Position numbers and translations under genes: made by a program
Shown here: positions 10,979 through 22,344 of the stretch, one piece after another
Layout: each line of letters opens with the position of its first letter
Position numbering within the stretch: the stretch's first letter is position 1
Assembly (NCBI GenBank): GCA_039654915.1
Contig: CM077596.1
Span: forward strand, 48,110,501 to 48,174,500
Direction: 5' to 3'
DNA length: 64,000 nt
From: Aquilaria yunnanensis
Lineage: Eukaryota > Streptophyta > Magnoliopsida > Malvales > Thymelaeaceae
Notes under the pieces: model-generated
What the model saw: only the letters and a program-made list of their open reading frames with translations
What the model was told of the DNA's origin: nothing
Database searches by the model: none

Positions 10979-12391
10979 CTATTCCTCTCCCATGTCATCG
11001 TGGCCGGAAGACCCACCGGCAGGAGGAAAAGAGGAAGGACCTTCGGACGGGTCATGGGGAGGTCCGAAATGTGGGTAAAAGGGATGTGGGTGGCTTGAGG
11101 GGTGGGGCGTGTACCACTGGTAAGCGGAGGGGTGGAAATGGGGTGGAATGGGTGGGAAGGGTGGGTATTCTGGCGGGAGGTCCCGCAGCTGCTGCTGGTG
11201 TTGGTGGCCCCAACGGATTTGCCCGGAAAGAGATTCTTGGTTGCCAGCAATAAGTGCGATGCCCTCGCGAATCTCCTTTGCAAAAGAAGTAAAGGAGCCA
11301 CCAACTGATTCAAACCGAGCCACTGACTCTTCATGCTGCTCTCGCATCATCAAGTACATCTTGTTGAGTGCTATAGCCAAAGAGGCCGGAGTCGCGGTAG
11401 CTGGATCAACTAACTGCTCAGAAGCCCCCCCAACGTCCTCCCCTAGATAAGGCTCCTGAAATTGCTCTTGTTCTTCTTCTCTTTCTTCCACTTGCTCTTG
11501 CTCTTGGTCAGCATTCTCTTCCTCCTCTTCCGACACTACCTCTTGGATACCTTCCGAAGCACCACTAAGTTTGTCCACCGAGATTGGCTTGATGACCAAA
11601 GTTATCCTTGAGGGATCTTCCATGACAACACCGGCCCTCAACATTAAGGTAGTGACCAGCTGAGGGAAAAGCAGGTTCCCCCGTTTTGACTTGGCGATGC
11701 GAAGAATATGCTTTAGGATGAAGTGTCTGACATTGATTTGGAAGTCACACACTATGCAGTACAAGATCTCCAAGCGATCCGGGGTTACTTCCCAAACATG
11801 AGTGGTCGGGACAAGGCGGGAGGCGATGAAGTAGTTCCATGCTTTCATCTCTGGGGGAAGGGCTGAAGAGCTGAAGTAGAGCTTCCTATGAGATTGATCC
11901 CGGCTCAGTGTCCAATGGACCAGGTGACCGCATACTACTTGAGCCTGTTGCTCCAGGGAAGCCTCCTTGATTTGTCCTCTAATCAATGGGTTGATGTTGA
12001 ACAGCTTATTGATAACCGTATCCCCATAATGCACAGTGCGTTGGCGCACAAAGCAGGCCTTGGCTTGGCGATTTAGGTAGTAAGCTCCCATCAAGTTGGC
12101 GTAGAATTCCATTATGAGGATATTGGACACTTCCGCTTGAGAATGAGTGACTCATTGCTGCCATCCACGCCTCTCCACGATTCTTAGTATCCCCTCATTT
12201 TCCTTCTTCGAGAAGTCGAAGCCTCGTTCTAGTGTGAGCTTTCGATTCATGAACCCCTCAAAGTAGTTGCTTGCCCGAGAGGACACAAAGCGTAAAGTAT
12301 CATAGGGAGGTTCTTGCGACTCTTCTTGACGAATCCTCTTTCCCCTCCCCTTTTCTTTCAAAGAGTGAATGGGCACCGACTTACGAGGCAT
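10979..12391 (-). pseudogene. Athila env-like ORF (plant transposon protein family), one in-frame stop
   Basis: This is the third ORF of Athila-type elements, lying between pol and the 3' LTR and often called env-like; its biochemical role is not established. The minus-strand frame starts MPRKSVPIHSLKEKGRGKR at 12391 and runs to 10979. A single in-frame TGA near 12149-12151 follows RGWQQ. Residues after the stop (EFYANL, IRGQI, RVLE-like helices) match the core of the plant family often annotated as putative plant transposon protein. The last ~150 residues are low-complexity: an acidic Glu/Gln run, then a helical segment (ALNKMYLMMREQHEESV), then a His/Pro/Tyr-rich tail. I see no signal peptide, and no convincing membrane anchor, so the env label is historical. 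Total length is about 470 codons. Confidence 0.75.
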
Positions 12392-13860
12392 GTTTCCTAC
12401 AAAATCACAAGATACACTTCAAGCTCCTTTATATGAAGAATGAAAGAACAAAGGATTAACCTTCACTACACCATTTCCCAAATTCAAGTTGCCAATCCAT
12501 AGTAGAAAAGCTCATGCGTAAGAAAACAATCCATTATCTTACTTCACGTCCATCCTAGGTGTTCTAAGATATTGCACCAACCATTAGAAGACCATGCATA
12601 CAGGTATTGGGCTGCCATACAATACACACTTGCTTCTTGAACGAAATATTCAAGCAAAATCAATGTGAAGGATACTAGATGTGTGCACATGAATAAGGTA
12701 GCAAGGAAAATCCCATCAAGGTCCATACCAACATGCGGCTCTTGGGACAATTAGGAAACAAGCTTCCTAGTGCAAAGTAATCATTCAATCTTGAACTACG
12801 CAACACCTAGATGCCCCAAATACAAAGAATTGAGGAAAAACCGCACCACACGAAGCCACATTGTTGTGCAAAATAGCTATGGAGGCAGTCAAATTACACT
12901 TCTCCGGAAATCCTCTAACTCAAAAAAATCAGTCAATCTGGAGTGAATTGATAGCAATGCACGTTTGACCCACTCCTATTTCAAGTGGATCTCAAGTTTA
13001 AAATAACTCAAACAACAAGAACTTACAATAACAAGAAATTGCCATGAAAATTCGCAGCCCTTGTGATGAGAGAAATTCTAAGCTTGGTCTCGAATTCAAA
13101 TTCATAATCCACTGCACTAAAAACTTCCTATACATACATGAATCCATATCAAATCAAATTTAAGCATGAAATCTATGAGAATCGAGCAAAACAAGTAATG
13201 GCCGGAACTTCTACAAACAAGCACCATTCAATTCCAAATCTCATCTCAAAAACGCAGAAGGGAGGAAGAAGATGAGAGAAACTTACTTGATGAGAGGCTT
13301 GATGAGACGAATAGACACCAAAAAATCAAACCGTGAAGCTTACGGAAAGGTAGGGTTTGAAAGTTGAGAGGTTTCTTTGGTGGAAGAGCAAAGTAAAAGT
13401 GAGAAAAGTGAAAGCAAGGCGAGGTTAAAACGGCAGTTATAAACTTGGCGACGCGTCGCCAATTCTGGACGCATTCTGGCGACGCGTCGCCACCGTTATA
13501 ACCATTCTGAGAACAATTGCGAAAGTTGGCGACGCGGCGCCAGAGTTACGAAACCAACCTTTTATTTTTAAAACATTTGCAAAGTAACCCCCAATCTTTT
13601 CATCCTAACTCTTATACCCTTTGAAAATTCAATACATGGTACCTCCTAAAGTTGAGAAAATGTGGTCCATTCCCCCCACCTTCCTTCCGATGGGTCTCCC
13701 AACCTACCAACACACAAGACAATACCAAATGAGCAGAAAATCACAAAGCACTACATAAACTAACTAACGAAAAGAAAAGAAGGAAGTAATCGGCATCGGG
13801 TTGCCTCCCGACAAGCGCTTGATTTTACGCCTCTAGCTTGGCGCCTTTAAGCTTCTTTTT
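12392..13860. other. Element B spacer between pol and env-like ORF
   Basis: This is non-coding. It carries two perfect and one altered copy of the palindrome GGCGACGCGTCGCC (13447-13460, 13478-13491, and 13528-13541 with a changed base), the same motif as in the B LTRs. Near 13800 the string GGTTGCCTCCCGACAAGCGC resembles a block I recall from Athila-like elements upstream of the env-like ORF. The right edge, AAGCTTCTTTTTT at 13849-13861, is the broken junction with element A. Confidence 0.6.
13447..13541. repeat. Internal cluster of the GGCGACGCGTCGCC palindrome
   Basis: Two exact 14-bp palindromes (13447-13460, 13478-13491) and one with a G for T change at the centre (13528-13541) sit within 95 bp. 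The same palindrome occurs three times in each B LTR. Confidence 0.85.
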
Positions 13861-16129
13861 TCTTCACTGGAAGGCATGGTGACTTCCGGGAGGACTTCCT
13901 GTGAGGGAGAGTGTCTGGAGTTGAGGTTTCCCAGGGGAACGTGCCTGAAAAACTCAGAGAAGAGGATTAGGAGGTCCCCGGGGTGTTTTTCCGGGGAGGA
14001 GCCTCCGACGCCCAAGTCAGTGTCCTGTCAGAAAATGAGAGAGGAACGCTGAGGGGTAAAAAAGGCCTTGCCTGTTTGTGTTTTCTCAAAGAGAGGAGTC
14101 TGCTCTCTCATCCCCCCCCTTTGCCCAGGTTTATTTCCTGATATTTATAGGAGTATTCAGCTCGTTCAGATCGTGACACGTGTCTGGTCAGATCTTTCCT
14201 GAATTTCTGGGCGTAGGGGACAAATAGCCGGCCGCAGGTTTCTTGAGCCTTGAACCGAGACAGGTTGTGACGAGACCTGGACGGCGCCGGCGTGTCAATT
14301 CTTCGTTTGAGGTGACATGTAGTGTCTGTGGGCGGTATGTCAGAGGCTCCTTAAATGCTCATGCCGTACTCCTGAAGTCCCTGGACGAGGTTGTCCTCTG
14401 GTGCGGACAATGCCCCCTCGGGAAATATGCCCGTAGTTCGGGGAGTTCCCTGGTTCAGGGTACCGCCTTCGGGCAGATCTTCTTCGGTTTGCAATAGCTG
14501 ATTCTTTATTTCCGAAGGCGTTCTGTTTAGTACCTGTTGACACCCAATTTCGTCCAACCCCCTTTAAAAATTAAGTTAAAAAAAAAATTAAAATTAAAAA
14601 AAAAAATTAAAAAAAATTAATTATTATTGTTAGTATTATTAAAAGATAAAAATAAATTAGATAGCTTATAGAGGCATTTTATTTTATAGGATTAGTTAAA
14701 TAATATATATATGTGTGTGTATAAAATAATATTATTATTATTAAAAAAAATGAGATCGAGGAGCTTCGAGGAGCTTCCTCTTTAATTTTAAAACACTGAT
14801 CACTCTCTCTCCCCGATCTGATCTCTTCTTTTGGGCTCTTCCCACTAATAAAAAAAAAGAAAAAGAGAGAGGAGGACTCCCACACGGCTCTCCTTCCTCG
14901 CCTTCTCCAGCACTCTGTCCTCCCTTTAAAAAAATCTCTTTCCTCTGAAAACAGAAATCTCCAGCTCCTCTTTCTCTCTTACTCTCTTCTCTCTTCCAGA
15001 CTTTCTCTCTCTCTCTCTCTCCCTCTCGCAACAGCCAGCTCTCTTATTCTTCTCCTCCTTCTTTCTGCCATAACCACCGTCTTCTCTCCCTAAAACGAAA
15101 CTCTTTTCTTTCTCTCCCTTCCCTTCTCTATCTCACGACTCTCATCTCTCTCGCCCGGGGGATATCTCTCTCTTTGGTCGCCTTCCACGAATCACGCTCC
15201 AAACGCCCAGCTGTTCTTCGTCACCCCCCCTGCCATCGCTTCTTCCGCCGTCTCGAGTGCCCGCCGTGCTCCCCCTGCTTCGTGCTCCACCGTCCCGCGC
15301 CTGCGCTCCAGGCTCTCTCGTGCCTCGCCTCCCCTGCTAGATCGCCCCTGTGCTGCTGCTCTCTCTCCCCCGCGTCGCTCACCCGTTCGCCCGGCCAGCC
15401 GCCGCATCCAGCTCCTGCCGCTGCGCCCGCCAAGCTCCTCCAGTTTCCGGCCTAGTCCTCCGGCTGTTGCTCTCCCTCCGCCGCGCAATCGCCACCCCCT
15501 TCCCAGCTGCATCGCCATCCCATCGCTGCAGCGCCACCGTCGCGAGAAGAGGAAGAAGTAAAAACGCTGGCAGACGCGTTTTTGCGTTTTGACTAAGTCA
15601 AAGTTGCTTTTTTTTGGGTAAAATTCTTATTTAGTCCTTAGTTATCTTTATTTTATTCATTTAAGTCACTAACATATTTTATGTTGCAGATTAACCCCCG
15701 ACAGCAAGATTTTCATTATTCATATTTTTCTTTGTTTTCTTTATTAATATTGGTTTGACCTTACATTAAATTTGATTATTAAATTGATATAGGAGAACAA
15801 CATAGGATTGTGATTTGATATGTTTATTTATTTATTTATTTATCCTTATTTTTAGAATAGTTTAATTTTAATTCTATTAGTGCATCTAATGTGTACCAAA
15901 TTATTGGTTAAGTAACATATAAATTATTGGAAAATCTGACCTAAGATCGATTATCAAAATCCATGTCCAGATGATTCGGTTAGAATCCATGGTTTGGATA
16001 TCAATTTAAAATTGTTTAAAGTAAACAAAAATTAAAATTAAATAATGAAACATAGCTCGCAAATCGATCTGTTGTTGATCCAAATCTGAGCCGAAAGTCT
16101 AATTTTGGCTTAATCCTAGTTAAATCCCT

Positions 16130-16880
16130 AGATTTATTTGATTTATCTGAGACTTTAAGTTTGTTTTGACTTAGAATTTAGCCACTGATGTTTATTTTCT
16201 TTTTTTTTTTTATGTTTTTGTTTATTCAGTTAATTAAAGGTGTAAAATTCACTTAGCAATTAACATTAAGTTTAACTATATGATTAGCTTATATAAATAA
16301 TTTAAATAAATAATTTGTCTTCGGATTTATCTGATTTGTTCATTTGAAACTTTAAGTTTGTTTTGATTTACAACTTGATCTCTGATTTACTTATGTTCTT
16401 TATTTTGTGTTTTGTTTGTTCAAATAATTAAACGCATAAACTAACTTAGAAATTGTCATTAAACTTAATTATATGATTAGGTTAGATAGGTAATTTTAAT
16501 AGATAATTGATCCTCGGATTTATTTGATTTGTTCGTCTGAGACTTTAAGGTTGTTTTGAATTGCAATTTGGCCATTAATGTTTATTCTCTTTTATGTCTT
16601 TGTTTGTTCATTTAATTAAGAGTATGAATAAACTTAAAGAATTATTACTAAGTATAATCGTATGATTTGGTTAGATAAATATTTTAAATACATAATTTGC
16701 CCCTAGTCTTATGTGATTTGTATATTTTAGACTCTAATATTGTTCTGATTTACAAATTAGCCATTGTTTTACTTTTTAAGTTTTGTTTGGATTATTAAAG
16801 TTATGAATTAGTTTAGAAATTAATGTTAAGCTTAATTATAGGATTAGATTAGATAAACTTCTTTTTAATTAATCTAAAAA
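16130..16880. repeat. About four tandem ~190-bp repeats within LTR C
   Basis: The anchor GACTTTAAGTTTGTTTTGA and variants recur near 16151, 16346, 16540 and 16728, each followed by a T-rich tract, GTTTGTTC-like text, AATTAA and a TATATGATTAG-type block. The copies are diverged by substitution and small indels. Confidence 0.7.
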
Positions 16881-17061
16881 AATTAGTTTGACATAATCAA
16901 AAAGTCACGCTTAGAAAAATTTAATTAAATTAAAATAATTTCCATATCCGGATGATCCGGCAGGATCTACGGTTTGGAAAATATCAAACTTTTAAAATAA
17001 ATAAATTAAATAAAAAGATAAAAAATTCATATTTTTACGATATGGATTAAAATTTCGTCAA

Positions 17062-17150
17062 ATTCCGTGTCCAAATGACTCGGCAGAGTCCATGGTTCGG
17101 AATCCAAATCTTCCGTGTCCAAATGACTCGGCAGAGTCCATGGTTCGGAA
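17062..17150. repeat. Tandem copies of a 40-bp motif in LTR C
   Basis: TTCCGTGTCCAAATGACTCG and its continuation to CCATGGTTCGGAA occur at about 17062-17102 and again at 17111-17150. Diverged single copies occur near 15957-15997 and 16940-16979 (core ATCC.TGTCC.GATGATTCGG). Confidence 0.8.
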
Positions 17151-17499
17151 GTATAAGATTCTATACAATTTAACTTAAAAATCCACATTTCGACTAATTC
17201 AGTTACAATTTCTAAATTAACTGAAAATTATTTAAAAACGAAGTAAAACAAAATTAAAATCAACTAAGGTGCCAATTTTGGGCGCTATAACAATATTGTT
17301 TTAGCGTAACCGTACTCCCGATCCCCGAACTCTCGCAGACCAATTTTAAGGTGACCAATCGACCTAAGAAAACTGATTGGTGGCGACTCCCGAAAACGGC
17401 CCGCACGTTGCCACAGTACCTCGGGGGGTTAATAGTGTCCTCGGGTTTCTTGACGCCCCAAGTTCGGGTCAGATAGAGGCGATAGACTTTCGGCTATCA

Positions 17500-17516
17500 C
17501 ATGCCCCCCTTTGGAA
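17500..17516 (-). promoter_or_regulatory. Element A polypurine tract
   Basis: On the minus strand CCAAAGGGGGGCATG directly precedes the 3' LTR start TGATAGCC. The position and purine run are as expected for plus-strand priming. Confidence 0.8.
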
Positions 17517-17699
17517 AGCCGAAGTGGAGACTTCGGTTTGCAGTCTTTTCGAGGTTTCTCTTCGGGAGTTTTGAGGGAGTAGAGCCTGTGCCGAAGATAC
17601 ACCTTTTGCCCGAAGATATGGGCTGTTCGGCCATAGCCTGTCTTCTGGTGTCTCCGAGGCAACCTACTTTTTGCTTTTGCAGGTCTGTGCAACGTTGCG

Positions 17700-18172
17700 T
17701 CCCATGGCCAGGCGTGTCAGTCTAGAGCGGCGCGTCCTAGTTTTTTAGGGGTGTCAAAAGGCGCGTCCCCTATTTTGGCGCGGCGGCTGACACGTGGCAT
17801 ACTGTGATTGGCGGAGAGTCACGTCGGTTACAGAGGGCGCGTCTTTTCGGGAGCAGAGAGCAGTTATGGCAACCGTTCGCCTTCAAGGGATACTTATGAC
17901 GCCGGTTCGTCTACCCTCCTTCGGCCTATATATAGGCCATTCCATCATAAGTTCCTCTTTTCGGTTTCGCTTCTACTCTTTTCTCTGCTTACAACTGCTT
18001 TTTCTTCCCTACTTTCCGCGGCGATACTGTCTGACAGAATTTCTTTCCGGCAACCTTTCACGACGGCGTTTTCAAATCCAGATTTTGGCAAATCATTCGG
18101 TGGGTTTTTGATCTCCAGAGTCCTCTGATTTTTGCTTTTTCAAGCTTTTCTGAACTTGTTTTTTAGCCAATC
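17700..18172 (+). promoter_or_regulatory. Promoter-like region of the antisense gene in element A
   Basis: A TATA box CTATATATAGG (17927-17937) lies about 240 bp upstream of the first ATG at 18173. Further upstream are a G-box CTGACACGTGGC (near 17787-17798) and a CCAAT-like TGATTGG (17805-17811). The leader is pyrimidine-rich. The transcription start is inferred, not shown. Confidence 0.5.
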
Positions 18173-20597
18173 ATGCCTATCCCCGAGAGCTGGCAACCCC
18201 TTTTATCTCACCCTTGCTGCACCACCCCTAAAAAGCTAGAAAAATGGAAGAAAAAGTTCTTTCTTCCCTCGTATGCTATTACGAGGTTGCCACGTCCTGA
18301 CCAATTTTGCTTTTCAAACCGTAGCAACGAGGTTACCGTTTTCCGAGCCCAGCTGAAGGCCGGACTTCGGTACCCTCCCCCGAAGATGGTTTGCGACTTC
18401 TGCCAATTCCATGGCATTGCCGTAAATCAACTTCCGCCGAACTCGTATTGCTATTTTAACGCCTTCATCTGCATCTGTGGCGTCTTCGAGATAGAACCCC
18501 ATTTTGTGATTTTTATGCAGTACTACAAGCTCTTCGTGGTCCCGAAGGGTGGCTTTTATTTCATGCTACCTCGGGGATCCGGGAGCAAGAAATATATGTT
18601 CACCTTCGCCACCAAGGACAGCTGGCGAGGGTGGCAACAAAAATTTTTCTTCCTGAAGATGGAGGAGGCCTAGTCGCATGTTCCGACCAAATGGGCTCAG
18701 GGAAAGCTGGAGATGGACGTCATAGACTCAAGGATAATGCTAACTCCGGGGTTGGCTCCTATCTTCGCGGACTTCGACTGACGTATCCGTGCTGTCTCGG
18801 ACTGGGGTCCCGAGGTCTCTTCGCGCTCTCTCTACCCCTTCCCCATCAATTGGAGGCTAATGACCGAGGAAGTCCTTCGGGAGTTAGGGGTAGTGAAGGA
18901 GCACAAAATAGACCTCAAGATGCCAGCTCCTGCCATCGCTGGGAAGGATTCCTGGCTGGTGCAACTCCTTCGGGAGGAAATTTCTTACGAAACTTTCTTT
19001 GAAAGTAAGTTATCTCAGACTCCCTTTGTTTTTGTTTCCATCTTGGACTCACGCTGATATCTTCCTTCTTTTTCAGAGATGGGGGACGCCACTGCTGCAT
19101 TCTACAAATCCCTTTTTACCGGCCAGGTTGAAAAGGGTGAACAAACAAAGAAGGCAGCTTCCCGAAGGAGGAAAACAACGGGGGCTGGGCCTTCGGCGAA
19201 ACGGGCGAAGAGGACAATTCAGCCTTCTCATTTGGAAGCGCTTGAGTAGGCGAGCGAGGAGCCTGAGGTTGCTGCCATTCCGCCACCCGAGGTCTCTGCC
19301 GACGTCCCCTCGACCGACGTCCCTCCTCAGAGCCCTACCCCGTCGCAGGCCCTTCTGGATTCCGTGGTAGAGGTTCCTTCTGCCGAGGAGCGGCGTAAAC
19401 GCAAAGGTAAGGGGATCTCCACCGAGGAGGCCCCGGACTCCAGCGATGATGTCGTCGAGGTTTCGCCAGGTTTGCTTTCTCAATCAAAGTTTGGTGCTTT
19501 CACGTGTTGAATTTTGTGGTGTACTTGCCTTGAGCAGCTTTTTGTTTTTGCCGTGCAGGGGAGTCACTTACTCCAAATTAGGCGGCCGAACACGCCCAGA
19601 GGCGAGCCCTTCGCGATGCCAAAGTCCCGTAGGGGAAAATACCGAAGGAGCCTTTCTGGTCGTTTACGGACGACATGAATTTGTACTCCGAAGATTGCTA
19701 GCAAATGGCCAAAGAGATCGCGAAGGGGATGCTTACCGAGGCCTCCTTTAGGGCCATCGCGGAAGCTCATTCGGGCGATGACTCCCTCAATGCGAAGCTT
19801 TTCGAGCACGCTGCCCAGGTATGCTTTACGCCTGTCTTTTTCCCTTCAACTTTTTCTAAGTGTTCGGCTTTTTATTTGTCTTACTGACTTCGCCTTTTTT
19901 CCCTTTGCAGCTGCTGGGGTATGCCGGCTTCCTCAGAGTTCGGGTAGCCAGGCAGACGGCATTCCGAGCCTCGGCCTTAGAGGTGATTGATAAAACTAAG
20001 GCCATGTGATCGGAATTGGCTGTCAAGAACCTGCAGCTGACTGATGCTGCAGAGAAGGAAGTTGCGGCCCTTCGGGAGGAGTTCCAGAAAGAAAAGGAAG
20101 AACTTTTGAAGGACTCATCCCAGAAAATTTCCGACCTTGGCTCCCAGGTGGCGGAGCTGATTTCGGCAAACGAGGAGCATCTGAAGGAGAAGTCGGAATC
20201 CGAGGCTCTCCTGGCGAAGGCGCTAGCTGAGAAGGCCGAGCTCCAGGCCGAGGTCGATTCTTTGAAGAAGAAGTCAAAGAAGAAGAAGGTGAAGGCACTG
20301 AAGCAGGAGGTCGCAGATCTGCAGAACGACCTTGAGGAACTTGGGGTCGAAAAAGACAAATCCGACCAGATGGCGAAGGTCGCTTTTCAGGACGGGTTTT
20401 GCCTTGCTCGGCACCAAGTTCTTCAGAGGTTCCCAGATCTGGACCTCTCCTTCTTGGAGGCTCTAAACATCCCCGATGCGCCTCGGTGGTCCTGGTCCAA
20501 AGTTGAGTACCTGAACTTGCCCTCTTCTATTCCGGCGCCAAAGGTGGCGGGCAAGGACGTAGGGGCTAGCGGGTCTCGGGACGCCGAGATCCCTTAG
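18173..20597 (+). pseudogene. Antisense spliced gene of element A (gypsy-type transposon protein, PF04195-like, with coiled coil)
   Basis: A four-exon model fits in phase throughout: 18173-19004, 19077-19469, 19559-19818 and 19911-20597, with GT-AG introns of 72-92 bp. It gives about 723 codons. The N-terminal ~160 residues (LKAGLRYPPP, a short cysteine segment, QLPPNSYCYFNAF, and a GVFEIEP stretch) resemble the domain annotated as putative gypsy-type transposon (PF04195). The middle is Lys/Arg- and Pro-rich. Exon 4 encodes a long coiled coil (20030-20370) with Lys-rich stretches. Extra antisense ORFs of this kind are known from Tat-lineage elements such as maize Grande; their function is unknown. 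Seven in-frame stops break it: TAG at 18671, 19247, 19579, 19630 and 19699, and TGA at 18779 and 20007. No frameshift is needed. Confidence 0.72.
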
Positions 20598-20707
20598 TTT
20601 GTTCTAGGACTCATTGCCTTTTTCTCCTTCTTTTTGCACTTCTTCTTTTCTGTAAGCCAATTTCACTTTAATGAAGATTTTTTGGCTAAGTCTTTTTGTG
20701 AGATGTT

Positions 20708-20889
20708 TTGTTTTTCCCCTTTGTCCCGAACGTGATTGCTCAAGGGACTTCGGAAAATCACATCTGCGCTCATTTTGGCGAGCGCCTTCGCACGATTTTT
20801 TGTTTCCCATTTTTCCCGAACGTGATCGCTCAAGGGTCTTCGGGAAATCGTACCTGCGCTTATTACGGCGAACGCCATCGCGAAATTCT
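20708..20889. repeat. 90-bp tandem duplication downstream of A integrase
   Basis: Two copies with the anchor CCCGAACGTGAT at about 20726 and 20816 are 90 bp apart, each containing GCTCAAGGG..CTTCGG and GGCGA.CGCC. They lie between the integrase stop and the antisense gene's end, where convergent transcripts would meet. Confidence 0.75.
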
Positions 20890-20985
20890 GACTTGTACAC
20901 TTTTTGTACTTTGAGAGTTTTTCTAAGAAACTTCTGTACTTAGCATATTTTCCAAATTTGTACGACGCAATTCTTCCGCGAAACC

Positions 20986-22335
20986 TTAAGCATAAAATTT
21001 TTTCAAGGCATCCGAATGCCAAGTATTTTTTAATTCTACGCCTTCGGCGTCACCAAGTCTGTACACGCCTTTTCGTACTTCGGCAAGAACCAGATAAGGT
21101 CCCTCCCAATTTGCGCGAAGTACTCCGTGGGAGGGCCTTCGGGGTGCAAAGTCAGCCTTTCGGAGAACGAGGTCTCCTTCCTTGATTTCCTTTGGCCTGA
21201 CTCGTAAGTTTATAGCCGTGGCCACTCTTTGCTGAAAAGCTTTTCTTCTCAGCTCAGTCATTTCTCTGTGTTCGCTGACAAGGTCGAGCTTGGCTCTCAA
21301 GCCGAGGTCATTCCCACTTTCATCGAATACTTGTACCCATACCGATGGTCGTACAACTTCGATTGGGATGATGGCCTCTGTGCCGAAGACGAGTGAAAAG
21401 GGGGTCTCCCCTGTGGCTCTTCGAGGTGTTGTTCGATAACTCCACAATACGCTCTGGAGCTCTCCTGGCCATTTCCCTTTTGCTTCCCCCAGTCTCTTTT
21501 TCAGACCATCTTTTATGGTCCTGATAGATACTTCTACCTGCCCATTGCTTTGGGGGTGAGCTACTAGGGTGAAGTGCATTTTTGTTCCGAGGTCGCTGAT
21601 GAATTCCTGGAATCCTTTATCTGTGAACTGGGACCCATTATCAGCTACAAGTACCCTCGGCATGGCGAATCTGCATACGATGTTTTTCCATACGAACTTC
21701 TGCACTTCTTTTGCCGAGATAGTCACCAGTGGCTTTGCCTCGACCCATTTGGAGAAATAATCTACTGCTACAACGCAGAATTTAACGCCTCCAAGGGCTG
21801 TTGGGAGCGGCCCAATGAGATCGATGCCCCATATAGCGAAGGGCCAGGGGTAGTCGGCCGAAGTCACCATTTCCGAGGGTGTCCTCTGGATATTTGCGTG
21901 TTTTTGGAAATTACCACATTTCCGGACGAACTGTCTAGCGTCCTTTCTCAGAGTAGGCCAAAAGTATCCTTGGCGAAGTATTACTGCTGCAAGGGCGTCG
22001 GTTCCGATGTGCGAACCACAAGCGCCTTCGTGTACTTCTTCGAGGATCATTTCAGTATCCTCTTCGCCAATACACCTCTGCAGTGAGTTTGCATATCCCT
22101 GCCGATATAATTCTTCGCCAATTAGGAAGAATCGGCCGGAGAGTCTTCGAATTCTGGCAGCTTCACTAGGGTCTTCGGGGAGCGTATTGTCCGCGAGAAA
22201 TCTTTTTATCGGGTCTTTCCAGCTTTTTCCCGAAGTTGATATGCTTAGCACTGTGATGCTCGGGTGACTCAGCACCTCGGTGTATGCTTTTAATTTTGCC
22301 AAGCAGTCTGCCTCGGCATTATCATGTCGAGGCAC
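20986..22335 (-). pseudogene. Element A integrase region
   Basis: This inserts retroelement cDNA into the chromosome. The 449-codon frame starts MPRHDNAEADCLAK at 22335 and ends FYA* at 20986. The zinc-binding region shows the two His (HEGACGSH) and the first Cys, but the second Cys of the C-x-x-C pair is replaced by Phe (CGNFQKHAN). The catalytic triad is present: Asp in WGIDLIGPLP, Asp in VLVADNGSQF and Glu in NGQVEVSIRTIK. The C-terminal part has the PRRATGETPFSLVFGTEAIIP segment and a GPY-like module (NWEGPYLV). It follows the RNase H in the same frame, separated only by a TGA near 22338-22340, where a CGA arginine codon would be the simplest ancestor. The lost Cys plus upstream stops make it non-functional. 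Confidence 0.85.
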
Positions 22336-22344
22336 GTTTTCGAT

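Larger units (their letters stand above)
14535..17415 (+). mobile_element. Element C: solo LTR, Ogre/Tat-like, 2881 bp
   Basis: The sequence begins TGTTGACACCCAATTTCG and ends GTTGCCACA, flanked by a perfect GTACC duplication (14530-14534 and 17416-17420). It interrupts the left LTR of A at the same place where the right LTR reads TTTAGTACCTCAGG. There is no internal coding region, primer-binding site or second LTR, so it is a solo LTR left by recombination. The 5' part has a pyrimidine-rich and then GC-rich zone (14880-15570), the middle has a ~190-bp tandem repeat, and the 3' part has GATTGGTGGCGACTCC, typical of Ogre/Tat LTR ends. The orientation is inferred from those ends. Confidence 0.85.
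13861..17499 (-). repeat. Element A left LTR (3' LTR), truncated and split by C
   Basis: The two parts, 13861-14534 and 17421-17499, together match the right LTR. By eye about 29 of ~750 positions differ (~3.9%), mostly transitions. The first 15 bp present in the right copy (26460-26474) are absent. The minus-strand promoter retains TATAAATAT (14141-14149) and a CACGTG G-box near 14177. Confidence 0.85.

Noticed and set aside
10921..11450. Several open frames opposite the env-like ORF
   Set aside because: They are antisense shadows of the low-complexity Glu/Pro/His coding region on the minus strand.
14243..14557. Open frames within the A left LTR (and the copy at 26856-27110)
   Set aside because: These are non-coding LTR sequence present in two copies, with no start context or domain. 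They are better explained as U3/promoter DNA.
15174..15592. Overlapping long open frames on both strands in a pyrimidine- and GC-rich stretch
   Set aside because: They lie within solo LTR C. The frames are composition artefacts with no recognisable domain, and a comparable GC-rich zone occurs in LTR G.
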